NCBI GenBank assembly: GCA_019279435.1
Contig: JAAALK010000869.1
Location: forward strand, 78,999-142,998
Origin: Zizania palustris
Lineage: Eukaryota; Streptophyta; Magnoliopsida; Poales; Poaceae
Length of the DNA: 64,000 nt
Direction: 5' to 3'
Under the pieces are notes generated by a model. It was not told the origin of the DNA. It worked only from the letters and a program-made list of their open reading frames with translations, and made no database searches. Shown in pieces: positions 1-11,800 of this stretch (positions within the stretch are counted from its first letter, which is position 1; every line of letters begins with the position of its first letter). The position numbers and the translations under genes are program-made.

Positions 1-540
1 CTCCAGCGGCGGCGCCTTGCGCATGATGGAGCTAGAGAACTCGGCGAACGCGCGCCGGCCGCCAGAGTTGCCGGAACTGTATACCTTCTTGAACTCCCTC
101 GCCGGCGTGCCGGGCGCCGCGGTCCTCGTGCTAAAGTCATCGCTGCGTGTACTCGCTATGTGCGCACCGCCGCCACCGTCGTCGTAAGCCTTGTCCCTCT
201 CTCCGGTCCGGCCGTCGTTGCACACCCCGAACACCGCCCGGTTCTCCTGCTGGTCCAGGAGCGCCTGCGCAAGAATCCCACGCGCGAGAAAACAACATCA
301 GGACACACGTCGCAATCCACAACGCACGCACGCGGCACGCAGCCCTCCGGCGGGGCGGCTCACCTCGTAGGCCTCGGTGATGGCCTTGAAGCGCGCCTCG
401 GCCTCGGGCTTGGACGACGGCGGGTGCTTGTCGGGGTGCCATTTCCTGACGAGGTTCTTGTACGCCGCCCGGATTTCCTGCGGCGAGGTCTCCCTGGGGA
501 TGTTGAGGATCCGGTGGTACAGCTCGGGCGGGTTCCCCAT
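1..540 (-). CDS. J-domain (DnaJ-like) co-chaperone, 5' part; runs off the window
   Basis: Two exons are visible on the minus strand: 540-364 (59 codons, starting MGNPPELYHR) and 264-1, still open at the edge. The donor GTGAG follows TAC GAG and the acceptor GCGCAG precedes GCG CTC CTG, keeping phase 0. Exon 1 encodes most of a J domain with helix II (EIRAAYKNLVRKW), the HPD motif at residues 35-37 and the helix III run EARFKAITEAYE. Exon 2 continues ALLDQQENRAVFGVCNDG, where a typical J domain has LSDPxKRxxYD. The HPD motif stimulates Hsp70 ATPase, so an Hsp70 co-chaperone role follows from the family. The region after it is Gly/Ser-rich (DDGGGGA, SGNSGGRRAF), like the G/F linker of class B J proteins. 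No signal peptide is evident. The C-terminal substrate-binding part lies outside the window, so the subclass is undecided. Confidence 0.88.
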
Positions 541-719
541 TGGAGGGGACGGGACGACGAATCGATGGTTCTTGCAAGCGGTGGTCGAGTGGTCGCGAGG
601 GGAAGGGAAGGCGAGCGAGAGCGCCGGGGGTGGGAGAGAAGCAGAGAGATGCGAGGAACGGGGGGTGGTTGTTAATTTTAGAAAGTGAGCTGAGCTGAGT
701 GATTTGGAGAGAAGAGTGG

Positions 720-727
720 CTTTTATG
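720..727 (-). promoter_or_regulatory. Candidate TATA box of the J-domain gene
   Basis: The minus strand reads CATAAAAG about 180 bases upstream of the J-domain ATG at 540. The base composition changes from GC-rich coding sequence to a mixed leader in between. The position implies a leader of about 150 bases. This is inferred from motif and spacing only. Confidence 0.4.
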
Positions 728-826
728 TAGGAGCATTTATTTGAACTGGTGTTTAGAGAGAGAATGTGTCTTTGGTGTGCGGGCCCACTGAGGCATGTGG
801 ATGGAGAAAATAATAACCGATGTTTA

Positions 827-1099
827 GGTTCTGTTTGGGAACACAGTTTTTATAAACTACAGTATTTCAAAAACTATACTATATTATGTCCATGATAATA
901 CCACAGTTTTGGAAAAAAAATGTATCATACTAAAGTTTTCAATAGTGTAGATTGAGTACAATATTTATAATACTACAGTTAATTTACAGAGATTTCAGAT
1001 GGAGTTGCCAAACACCTTTTAGTATATAATACTGTAGTATTGTTCAATACTGCAGTATTGCTTCCAAAACTAAAAAAAACCATGTTCCCAAACAGGGCC
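827..1099. mobile_element. Tourist-like MITE (PIF/Harbinger)
   Basis: A 273-bp AT-rich element with terminal inverted repeats. The left end GGTTCTGTTTGGGAACA pairs with the complement of the right end TGTTCCCAAACAGGGCC. Flanking TTA trinucleotides at 824-826 and 1100-1102 are the expected 3-bp target duplication. The internal subterminal motif ACAGTATT is also repeated in inverted form. There is no coding capacity. Confidence 0.8.
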
Positions 1100-1104
1100 T
1101 TATA

Positions 1105-1357
1105 CTTCCTTCGGTACACAAAAACAAGTCGTTTTGGATATGATTTCACATATCAAGAAGCAATTAATTAGTGTGTACTTTCCATGTTTACCCATATTAA
1201 ATATAGAACAAGAGTAAACATAGAATAAAAAACAAGAAAAAAAAAGTACTACTTGAGAGATATAGTTGTCCAAAATGCACAATAAAATACAAAACGACTT
1301 GTTTAGCAATTTCTTTATACAAGCCTAAAACGACTTGTTTTTGTGTACCGGAGGGAG
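1105..1357. mobile_element. Stowaway-like MITE (Tc1/mariner)
   Basis: A 253-bp element with terminal inverted repeats of about 30 bp. The left end is CTTCCTTCGGTACACAAAAA and the right end is the complement of CTCCCTCCGGTACACAAAAA, followed by CAAGTCGTTTT on both sides. TA dinucleotides flank it at 1103-1104 and 1358-1359. The CTCCCTCCG start and TA target are typical of grass Stowaway elements. It begins directly beside the target duplication of the preceding Tourist element. Confidence 0.85.
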
Positions 1358-1359
1358 TA

Positions 1360-2096
1360 TCTTAGTAGCTTACTCTTGATGAATTGTAAAGGACGAATGT
1401 ATTTTACAAAAGTTGTTTTTATTTTAACTAATAATTAAGTTAATATATATATATACATATATACATACTTTCTTTTAGAGCAAAAGATCTGGAACATATC
1501 GACAGAAGCTCTGAAGAACTCATTTCTCTAATTTTTTGGAATTAGAACTTAAAAATCAACGCAACAGTGCTCACAAAATTAAAATATTTTTAAAATTAAC
1601 CTTTTCATTCTTCATTTTAGAGAGCATTCACAGAGACTCAAATTTAAAAACTTTGTTAGAAATAATCATGTTTAAAATGATTTGAATTTCTAAAAAAATC
1701 CCAAAAAACTATATAAGAAATTAAATTTTAGAGTTCATGAGATGTTGTTAAATACCACCTGTTGGCGTGCTTTTTGGTCACACACTGACACACGCGTGGC
1801 CTGAAAGATCCCCTTAACTCCAGTACAGATCCTACATCTTAGAAAAAGAGTTCAGATCATGCCAATCAGTTTGACCCCGTACTGATAAGGGATCCGAAAG
1901 ATAAATGTTACTAGCATAGCCGATCGGCTGGTAAGCCGATGACTGTGGCAAAAACGATAAACTTGTGAATCACAGTGTCGATTGGCCATAAGGCCGATAG
2001 CCCAAGTTGGCATAATCCCGTATATCATTCAAATTAATGTCCAAACATCGATATGACACTGATTAAACTCTAAACTCTAGAAACCGAACACACTTA
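1360..2096. other. AT-rich intergenic sequence, no gene seen
   Basis: No exon-like open frame is visible. It holds a short TA-rich microsatellite near 1441-1470. Around 1917-2010 there is a cluster of GCCGAT motifs in both orientations, which may be a remnant of an older repeat but which I cannot assign. Confidence 0.5.
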
Positions 2097-2451
2097 GGGG
2101 GTGTTTGTTTCCTTTAGTAAAAAATTTAGTCTCGTCACATCGAATATTTAGATATTATTTTGGAGTATTAAATATAGACTATTTACAAAACCCATTCATA
2201 ATCGATGGATTATTCGCGAGACGAATCTAATAAACCTAATTACACCATGATTTGACAATGTGATGCTATAGTAAACATTTCCTAATCATTTCCTAATCAT
2301 GGATTAATTAGTCTTAATAATTTTTTTCCGTGAATAATTTTCTGATTCTGCAATTGTTTTTATAATCAATTTATATTTAATTTTTTAAATTGATGTCTAA
2401 ATATAGGAACTAACACGGACTAAACTTTAATCCATATATACAAAAACTACC
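2097..2451. mobile_element. Tourist-like MITE, family A copy 1
   Basis: A 355-bp element flanked by TTA (2094-2096 and 2452-2454). It shares the family core (CGTCACATCGAATATTTAG, TGGAGTATTAAATATAGACT, GAGACGAATCTAAT, ATGATTTGACAATGTGA, CATGGATTAATTAG) with the elements at 40559-40902 and 59217-59559. It carries a short internal repeat of TTTCCTAATCA near 2277-2300, and its right terminus has diverged. No coding capacity. Confidence 0.8.
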
Positions 2452-2816
2452 TTAGTCCTTAGTGAGTGAGAGAGCGAGCCGTGACGACTGACTGCGTGCA
2501 CGTACGGTCGACGGCGAGAGCCGTGTTGTGCTTTTGCCGGTGTATGATTGGTCGATAAGTACGGCGCGGTTAGCAATTATTGTCCGTACCTCACAAAAAA
2601 TGCATTGCTCGTGGATGTTGTGATTTTCTTAGGGACTGATTGATCCAACGGTAAAGCAAAATGATTAAAAAAAGAGTTAAAATTTTAGTCAACTCTTGTT
2701 TCGATACAAGGACTAAACAAAGACTAAAGCATTTGTTGCTGTATATAATAACTGAAATATCCCTCACTTATTGCTCGTCCTTTTCATGCATGCATACATA
2801 GTGAGGGTATGAATAG

Positions 2817-2969
2817 AAAATGGGTATTTTAGCCCATCTTAGCTCCTTTTAGGGGCTAATGGGCTAAAAAATTTTAGCCCCTTTTAGCCTTGGTGTTTGT
2901 ATTTTTAGCCCCTAAAGAAGCTAAATTTTAGCCACTTTTACCTTAGCCCTTGAATCCAAACACCCCTTA
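2817..2969. mobile_element. Short degraded MITE remnant rich in TTTTAGCCC
   Basis: The segment contains repeated sense and antisense copies of TTTTAGCCCC and GGGGCTAA. It ends ATCCAAACACCCC followed by TTA, the right terminus and target triplet expected of the Tourist-like elements nearby. The left terminus is not clear, so this is probably a rearranged or internally deleted copy. Confidence 0.45.
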
Positions 2970-4353
2970 GTCATCTCTCCATCTCTCCGGATTATATCTT
3001 GATTATATATTATCGTCATATTTTCTAAATTTATTTATTCATTAATCTATAAATGAATTTAAAAACTGTTGAGATAGTTTATATATAGATCTCTTCCGCT
3101 CGATTGATCACATCCAAAACAGTAACGAAATCAGGATCTTCCTAAGCCTAGGGCTCAAGGCGGGCAGCAGGATAGGAAACCGATCAACCATCGCAACAAT
3201 GATCCATTTTATAGATCAACATTACTTCTTTCCGATCTGAGCACACTCAACGTTAAAATTTTCATGAGAGCTGGTGTTAACTTGTTTATATGTTTTTGAC
3301 AGCAATAAAATATTTGTTGTCTAAAAAAGATTTGTAAAGTATAACAACTTGAATTTATATTTGCATATATAGTCACGTACGGTGGGGGTTTATTTGCATG
3401 TAGATGTGCATGCAGATGCGACGACGTACACGTAGGACTAGGAAAGACGAAGTCGGGTACAGAGACGGCGTCGATCTTGATCCGAGAATTGAATGGCGCC
3501 AACGGAAGCCAGCGGTGCGTACGTATGCTGTCGCGCAGTTTGGAGTCAAGGTGCGTGACGAACTGAATGGACCGCTCGCTGCTGGGTACGTAAAAACGTG
3601 GATGCAGTTTCGTTTGTCGTTGTAGTAACTTCGATCTCACGTGGTAGATTTAATTCTTGGAGTTGAGTTGGTTGTACGTACATCCATCCATCCATCCATC
3701 CATCGATCGATCAATCTTCACGATTCGAGGGGCGAAGTAGTCCATTATTATGAACGTCTCGGATCTCGGTCGCGGTGGCTGCGCGGGATCAGGAATTCTA
3801 TCTGCAGGATGCGGCATGCCGCCGGCCGCCGGCAGCCGGCCAGTCAAGAAGCAGCCATGTGCATGAGCATCGTATGCCCCAACCGAATCACCCATTCATC
3901 ACCCGTGCTGCGCTGCACGCGGCGCCAAGGCAAACCAAAGATGTGTGCGGCAGCTAGTACGTTTTGCGCTCGCGCCCCGCGCGCGCTCGCTCCCGTCGCC
4001 GCGTCGCGCCGCGCGCGCGGCGGGGCGGGGGACGCGCGCAGGAGTATCGGGTGGGAGGGGCCGCAGGGTGGTGGCGCACGCGGTTGGTGCGGGCGGCCGC
4101 GCGCGCGCGCGTACGTGTGTAGGTGGCCGGCCGGCCGGGCAGGGCAGCTAGCTAGACCCTAAGCTACACAGCACACAGGACCGGCCGAGACGTACGAGGG
4201 GAGCAGCTGCCCGGCCGCTCAACCGTGCGCGACCACGCCCGCCACGCGGCCGGCCGGTTGTTCGCCACCAGCGCCCGTGTCGCGATCTCGTCACAATGTC
4301 ACGTCCTCGTCGTCGCCGCGAGTTTCGCTCGGTCCCTTTGGGTTCGATATAGG
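2970..4353. other. Intergenic; ATCC microsatellite and a CpG-rich patch, no gene seen
   Basis: An (ATCC)n tract lies at about 3682-3705, followed by ATCGATCGATC. From about 3940 to 4270 the sequence becomes very GC- and CpG-rich, with GCGCGCGCGC near 4100 and GGCCGGCCGGCC near 4130. Long frames there are composition artefacts with no domain similarity. The patch could be a promoter or first-exon island, but I see no ATG-plus-splice structure to support a gene. Confidence 0.4.
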
Positions 4354-4772
4354 TGCCATTTGTTTCGGAGACAAAATGGAATGTGATGGTTTTGTCTCAG
4401 TTTTTTTGGATGGAATCGTCTCATCTCGTGTTTGTTTACGAGGGATAGGGATGTTCTAGTTTAATGTTTGGTTGGTGGGTTGAGAGAAATGTGATTCTAC
4501 GCCGGAACCTCCGCCCCGCACCGAAACACCTTTGGTCTATTTCAAAATCTCCGTCTCACCTTTAAAACCTTCATATTGGAACCTCTGATCCGCCATGGAA
4601 CCTCTAGCTCGGTCTCGGAGCCTCCGAGCATGAGGTGAAATGAGTTCGTCCCTTTATTTTTTGGGAACGAGTTCGTCCTGAATATTAGAAAAATATTGCT
4701 TAGTGGGACGACTCCGTCCCACCTGACTCGGACCGTCCTATCCCATCTCACCTCGTCCCTCCAACCAAACGC
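4354..4772. mobile_element. Possible non-autonomous DNA transposon
   Basis: The left edge GTGCCATTTGTTTCGGAG resembles the complement of the right edge CTCCAACCAAACGCCAC, an imperfect inverted repeat about 420 bp apart. Both ends then contain GGGAC/GTCCC and ATGG/CCAT blocks. No convincing target duplication was found, so the boundaries are tentative. Confidence 0.4.
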
Positions 4773-7504
4773 CACGTGCGCCATCGATCCTCGTCTATGT
4801 TACTAGTTTCCAGCAGGTAATTGGAGATGCGACATACATCGAAAACCACACTGATCCGTAACTCATGGTGGTGAACGCTCCCGGTTACATCACATTCACA
4901 GATTCACTCGCCCGATCTACGCTCCATATACATGTAATCGAACGACTAGCTAGCTAGCTAGTTGTCGCTAAGTCACGTACTCCCGTGAAGATCCAAGAAG
5001 CTAGCTAGAGCACTGCTTGCAGTTGGGGGGTCACTTTTGGCCGACAATCCTGCCAAATCAAGCCCATATTAATGCCCAAGAATTGAATGCAACGCATTAC
5101 TTTGATCCAACCCACAGAAAATTACCAGCTAGCTCACACGCTTCACTAACCAAAGCAAAAGAAAAGCAAAACTATGTCATACCAGATCCAAAGACTTCGA
5201 CAAAGGTAGCAGCGAGCTGAGCCAGCGTCGAGTGACAGCGAGAGAAGCTTGCAACATGGCAATCTGTGGCCGCGTGAGTCATTTTTTTTATAAATTAAAG
5301 GAAGCTTTATTGAAATCATGCGAATTTGACACACAAACGAATGCCGGTTAGTCACAGAAGAGGCCGGCCAGCCAGGTGAAAAAAAACTCTCAGTTATAAA
5401 GCCGAGACAAGAACATGCATGGGATCCAATGATTTATTGAATCCAAAAGAATCCTATGATTTGTGGGATCGATGATCTGGTCATTTTCTCTTGAGTTATT
5501 TCGATCGTCTCGTCTTTTTATCACTGTGCAGTATTTGACAACGAACGACAGCATACCAAGGGATTCATTTAATGGAAGTTTTTTTGATCGTTAGATAGAG
5601 TAGTTAAGAAGCAAAATCATCAGCTTTTTTTCTCTCGATTTTCTGACGACAAGCATCAAGCAGTTCACTCTCCATTTCCTGAAACAACACAAATCTTGAA
5701 ACATTTGATATATCCACTTCAATTCCTGAACATCACTGGTGCATTTTCAACCATGGAAAATGTGTAACTAAATTCCATGAACAATGGTATTTTGTAGTTG
5801 ACAAGGACTTGAAATGCTAAATTTACAAATCTATCTCCAAAAGATTTTTATAACATAAAGCTGACAATAGGATAACATATAGTTCGTTCGGCGAATCATT
5901 AATTGACCTATATGCTACCAGTCCTTAAGCCTATCTACGAAGTTATTAGGTGTGTCGTATCTTCATCTCATCTGGCCTTTGGCCTTTTCCTGATAGGAAT
6001 TTAATATGTCTCCCCCGCTGATGACTTTGATCATATCCTTTAATTGCCCTTCTACAGGAAGGTGTATAGTAGCAAATGCTGCTTATGTGCTTAAGATTCT
6101 AAGAAAGTAAGAATCTTGAAAAAAAATGATGTGGCTCAGTGAGAGTAGTGTCACTTGACAACGATTTTGCAGGTCGGAATCGGAGCCAGGAGAGCATGAT
6201 AGTAGATTGTTCGCTACGTCATCTCTTAAAACTAATGGGATTAGAGCAATGTGATGACAGTTTGGCAACCGAGCAGCGAACTATCGTTTGGACATTTCCT
6301 TCTTTCGTTTTCTTGATTTGGTTTTCCATCATGTCCTCGATAATACCGGTGAAACGACATGATGCAACATCGATATACGACATGATAATTAACAGTGATT
6401 TCTACCACCAAAGTGTCGGCAGACGGGAAAAGATATCTGGCTTCCTTTTTTTTCGTCCTAGATCGTCCAATATTGTGCAGAAGCAGAGACCCGATCTTTT
6501 TTGTTCAGAGATCGTATGCATTCCATCATCATAGGATCTCTATAAAAAAGAATGCTCTGGTTGGTCCTTGTGACTTTGTGAGCTGCGTGACATCACCTGC
6601 AGTTTGATTGAAGTTTTGAGCAATTATCAGAAGCAAGAAACCTGTGCCCCAAAGAAAGAAGAAAGGAAACTCTGAACGGATGTGAATGTGATTGCTAAAG
6701 CTGCCAATCTTCTTGCTCCAATGTGGAACTTGGAAGGTTATCTTTTCTCTGCATATACTTTCAGATGAGAGGCTTGTGTCAAAAGATAGCAGAAATCACT
6801 CATGTAATATCAGAGCGGAGATATCTATTCTGGTACAGTCGTAGCAGTGGTATGCATTATCTCATGATACTGTTTCATGTATGAAATTAAGAGATGCGTG
6901 ACAGATGAACAACCTGGATAATCTAAGCAAAAACAAATTAGTTGGCTAGCATTCAGAAATGTGCTTTTAAGGCTTACCTGACAAGGCTCTAAATGCAGAC
7001 AAAAAAGTGGTTCTACTAATTGGTTTTACTGACAAAGAACCTGAAATCTTGCACAAGATGGTTTTATGTTTACTGATAAAGAGTTTTACACTTTTCTGAA
7101 TACTTTTGAGTTCGTACGCGTGAGTGAATACATAAATACGTATACTTGGCTGTCCGCTGAGACGTCGCCAATTTGTGATGTACACCGAAGTCAACGAAGG
7201 AAAACCAAGACAGCAATGGACTTAATTATGCTGTTCGTTCTTAAATATTATGTATTTTTTTCGTGAGGAATTTTTGTTCACGAATGATGTGATTCCAACG
7301 GTATACTTTTCTTAATTATCCATGCTTAACTCTACCCTTTAATAGTACCTGGTATTTGTCGTCAGGAATTTTTTTTCACAAATGATGTGATTCCAAAGGC
7401 ATAGTTTATGGACTATTCGTGCTAACTCTGCATGATGAGAACCACCCTTTGCATAGGATTCCAACCCAAATCTGATGTCTAGTTTTCTCCATGAAAACAA
7501 ACAT
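4773..7504. other. Intergenic, no gene recognised
   Basis: The sequence is AT-rich with only short frames and no domain similarity. A perfect 8-bp inverted repeat AAGATTCT...AGAATCTT occurs near 6090-6120 but is too short to be called a functional hairpin. Nothing else stands out. Confidence 0.4.
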
Positions 7505-7873
7505 GATGGTTCACAGTGTTGGTTTCATAATACTATTTCTATAACATTGTTTCTTAGAAGGTCACATCAACCTTGCAACTGAATAAAATATCCACTCTTA
7601 ATAGAGAGTTTCATTTCACTATTTCCTAGGCTAACCAGTGTAATTAAATGTTTTGCAACTGAATTAAATATCTTTTCTCCGATGAAACGATTTGACTCAC
7701 AATGGGCGTTTCATTTTGTTTCATCCATCTTGAAAACAAGTTAGCACCATGTCATGGAGATGACACTGGTTTCTTCTCTTCCCTCATTAATTTAATGTTA
7801 TGTTAGCAAAAAATCTAATATGATATGATAATTAATATCACGAACCCCCATAAAACTCCCGCTGTGAATAGCC
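7505..7873. mobile_element. Tourist-like MITE, family B copy 1 (degraded)
   Basis: It aligns along its length with 28607-28968, sharing CTAACCAGTGTAATTAAATG, GATGAAACGATTTG, AGTTAGCACCAT and TCATGGxGATGACACT. The right end CGCTGTGAATAGCC is the complement of the family terminus GGCTATTCACAGCG. The left end GGTTCACAGTG has mutated and the flanking triplets no longer match, so this copy is older than its partner. Confidence 0.7.
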
Positions 7874-8824
7874 TGAGTGCACGCAGTTCAATTGTCTCGA
7901 AATTGACACCAACCTCAAACCTCACATCCAAATACTGTTCCCAACAACCAATATTGTACATGTACCCTAAAATGCCCATTGGCAAACTCTTCCTTCTTTT
8001 CAAATTTCAACTAGCCATCGATCGACGAATTCAAATAGAAACCGCGATTTCCTATTCTCCGCCAGTCAAAGGCTCCGGCTCCTCAATCCATGGCTGATTG
8101 AAGATTTAATAAGCATTCATCTGAAGAAGATTTAATGTGCAGTCCGTACAGCATGGAACAGATCTGATAAATCCTTATCCGGAAGCTAGGCAAACGGAGC
8201 TTCCAGGTAAGAGTTTTCTTCCACTCCATCTGCACTACACTGCAGTTAAGTAGCATGGCACAGTGAGCAGCTTATTTTTGTCTCCCCAATCATAGCGAAA
8301 GAAGAACAACACCGTGCTGACGGCGCACTTATGAACATGCCGCCTCAATCATAGATTCATAGGCGAAATCCAGAAAGTTCGCGATGCGACGCAACACGAG
8401 GAGGGCAATTCGCCAAGGGGGGCGAGAACTTGATCTGGTGCGATCTGGTAAGGTATAAACAAGAAGAAAATGTCGATTCTGAATAGTTTCATAGGCATCG
8501 TAACCGAATTCCTTTATGGAGTGACAGTTTGTTCATGGTTCTGAATCTTATAGCTCATAGTGAACCTGGCATGCAATGCATTTGCTTGCCTGGATGGTTA
8601 GCATCCGCAATCATCACCCACCAAGGGTACTAGGACATTATTGAGCAAGAAAAGTAAAAGAAAATAGAGCTACTAGTATGCTCACGACAGGTCGCAGTCT
8701 AAATTTAGGTAGAGTTTCACCTCCAGGTTGTTATAGGATATATGCTACTGTACCAGGTTGACTATCAGATTAAAGTTGATGAGCAGATTTGTAGAGGAGA
8801 TGTATCTCTTAGCTGATAAACTCC
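7874..8824. other. Intergenic and 3' flank of the beta-galactosidase gene
   Basis: No coding structure is visible. The part next to 8824 should include the 3' UTR of the minus-strand beta-galactosidase gene, but I could not place a cleavage site with confidence. Confidence 0.4.
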
Positions 8825-11800
8825 TTAAGAGCAGTCTGCCTCAATTGCAAGTGTTTTGGTGACCCCAGGACACAAATCTTCTTCAAACCCCTTGTCAGAC
8901 AGGGAGATTGTACAGCCATCCATGTTCAGACAGGCCTGCAAAGAATAAAGAGAAACTATCTGTTCAGGACAAATATAAAGTTGAATAGTCAGAAATTTCT
9001 AGATCGCCGTATAACTTCAGTCCAGAAATAAATCTGGGACAACTAATATGGAATCCATGGCTCCTTTGAAATGGAAAGCTGAACCTACTTGGTGCCAAAT
9101 CCAGTGTTTGCTAGTATGGAACTGTAAAAACTAATATATAATTCCAGTTGCTTTATCGCTGCAAAGTCAGAACTGACAATCATCTAATTCCAAGACTAAA
9201 TTCATGATCATTGATTGAAATCCACATACATGCATCAACACATCTCAGAAAGTCACAATCGATGGCTCTCAAGTTCTGAGATTAGATACGTGTGCATTTT
9301 TGTACCAAGAATTCCAAATATTACCTTCTCGACAACGGATAGAGAGTTCGGATGGTGGCAGCTTCCTTGTTGATAGGATCTGCAGGTTCCGCTGGGATTT
9401 CCAAAACTTGCAAACTTAATAGAAGAGATATTTTTACCCTTGGGGCAAGACAACTTCACTTTCGCTGCGTTCCTACCATCATCTGGGGTACTTCCATCCC
9501 AGGACTCCAAGTCTATGAGTGGGTAGTGCTCTGACACAAAGGAGCACACGCTTGACACAGTTCTTCTTGAGAATGTGATCTTTGTATGATCCCCACCCTT
9601 CTCCTCAAAAATCACCAGGGTGTTTCCTGATGGGTGAAACCATGACCGTGGGACATGGTACCTTCACCAAGAGTAAAACAACAATGTGAAACATGAGAGA
9701 AGTATGAACAGATAGTATCTGAGTTGTGCCAAATATAACATTACCATCTTTGAGTTGGCTGCCCACATCCTGTCCTGCACTTGTTTGGAGAAAATGATCC
9801 TCTGTAGTTACAGCTGGAAGTGCACCTATCACTGACAGAACTTGTCCTGGGCCAATACCTTCCTATGGCATTTCCATTCAACCAAGCCTGGCCTTTCCCC
9901 ATAGACTGCACGTCTAACCCAACTGGGTCATCTCCTTGGGGAACATCAACGTTTACCTAAAAGTATTTTGCATTAGTACTAGTAAGATGTGAAAAAAATA
10001 GTATGGAAAGTGTAGATCGCAGAAGGCTATACCTTGTACCATGTCAAAGGTTGATTTTTCGGTGGTTCAGTTTGTGGCATCCACCTTTCGTTCTTTCCCT
10101 GATCAGGCTTGAACAAACTATAATATTCCCCTTCCAATCCAATCTATCAACAAATACATAAAAGTGACATAAATGGGTTATCAAAGCAATTGACAAGATT
10201 CAGTCATTCTGAGAGCTTTTCTATGGAGGGCTCGCAAGGAAGTGAATGGAGGCCATTGCCTTGTTGCTTGGGGCTGGGTCAAGAGGATATTGGAGGACTG
10301 GGAATTCTTGATCTAGAGGTACTTGGATGGGCATTGCGAATGAGGTGATTATGGCTTAAGAAGTCTCAACCTGATCACCCATGAGCTGGACTAAACATCC
10401 AAGTGCATCCAATTCAGTGGTTATGTTCTCCATTTTGGTCATCTCTGTTATTGGTGATGGCAGGACTCTGTTTTGGTATGATAAATGGTTGCATGGGAAA
10501 TCTTTAGCTGACCTTGTGTCATCTCTTTGTGTGCAAGGGTGGTCTTAAGAATCTGCCAAAGAGAATTGCAAACCAGGATGGTTCAGGAAGCACTAACAAA
10601 TAGCACCTGGATCAGTGGCATTAGGGTGGTCTTAAGAATCTGCCAAAGAGAAACACCACAAGGGTTTTAAACTCTTTAGTTGCAGCTTTGGTGGTTGCGG
10701 AAGCATAGGAATGGATGTGTGTTTGAAGGGGCCTCTCCCAATTTCAATGCTATTATGCAGGACATTCGAGATGAGGCCAAGATGTGGTGTATGACTGTAT
10801 GGTTTATAGTCAAATCCTCATGTACTAATCCTTGCCCCAATGGACATGATTGAGTCTCATTAGACTCCTTTCCTTCTTCTTAATGTAATGATGTGCAGCT
10901 AGCTCTCTTTACCTCAATTACCCCAAATTCTGGATATGTCAGTATAGAAAGCAAACCCAGGTACTTTGAAAAACGAGCCAAAAGATATAGCTAATTCATG
11001 ATCTTACATGAACAGTCACACTAATTTTTCATCAATTTAGTTAAATACAGAAATCTATCTGAACAAATTCGAAAATCTTGATGGCCGAACCTTGTATGCC
11101 CAATTATTTGAAGACAAGTCAACGGTTCCATTTTCCATTCCTGAGATTTTCACACTTGTAAGGCCCGCGCCTACCCACTCATAAAAGGGTCCTGCAGTCT
11201 TAGAAAGCACACAAATTTTCATCAATCAGATGACTCGAATGCTTTTAACTCAAAACTAGAAACAGCAGGCTTAACAGGTACAACCTTCTCCTTTCACCAG
11301 AAGTGTGTACAACTGGCATGCCATAAATAGTAATCATCGTGTAAATAAAAAGTGCAGGTTTAGTCAGTATGAAAAAGTAGGTGCTTACTTGCAAACCAAC
11401 AGTCATACTCAACAGGGAAAGCTCATTTTTCCCAGCCCTCAACTTGATTGGCATTTCCACACTGAAACTTGATTTTGAGCCATTACCATATGCACTACCT
11501 GAGAAAGAGATATTGCAAATAATAATGACATTAAACAGAGGAACTCAACTGTTGAAGAGATCTGTAAACGGTAAAGATTATTTATGCAAAGAAGGGCAGT
11601 TGAAGATGCACTCTTCTCTTCAGGGATATATTTTGATTATATGGAAAAAATTGGACATTCGAAATATTCATATAAGCTAAAATGAAAATGATAAAGCATC
11701 TACCCAAAGGTATTACATTACATGGTGATTTCTTAGAAAATGACTGTAATTAACAGACCTATAAGCTCATTATTCAGGAAAGCCTGAACAGCATGGCCTT

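Noticed and set aside
3641..4162. 173-codon frame across the CpG patch
   Set aside because: It runs through the ATCC microsatellite and CG repeats, and no family similarity is visible.
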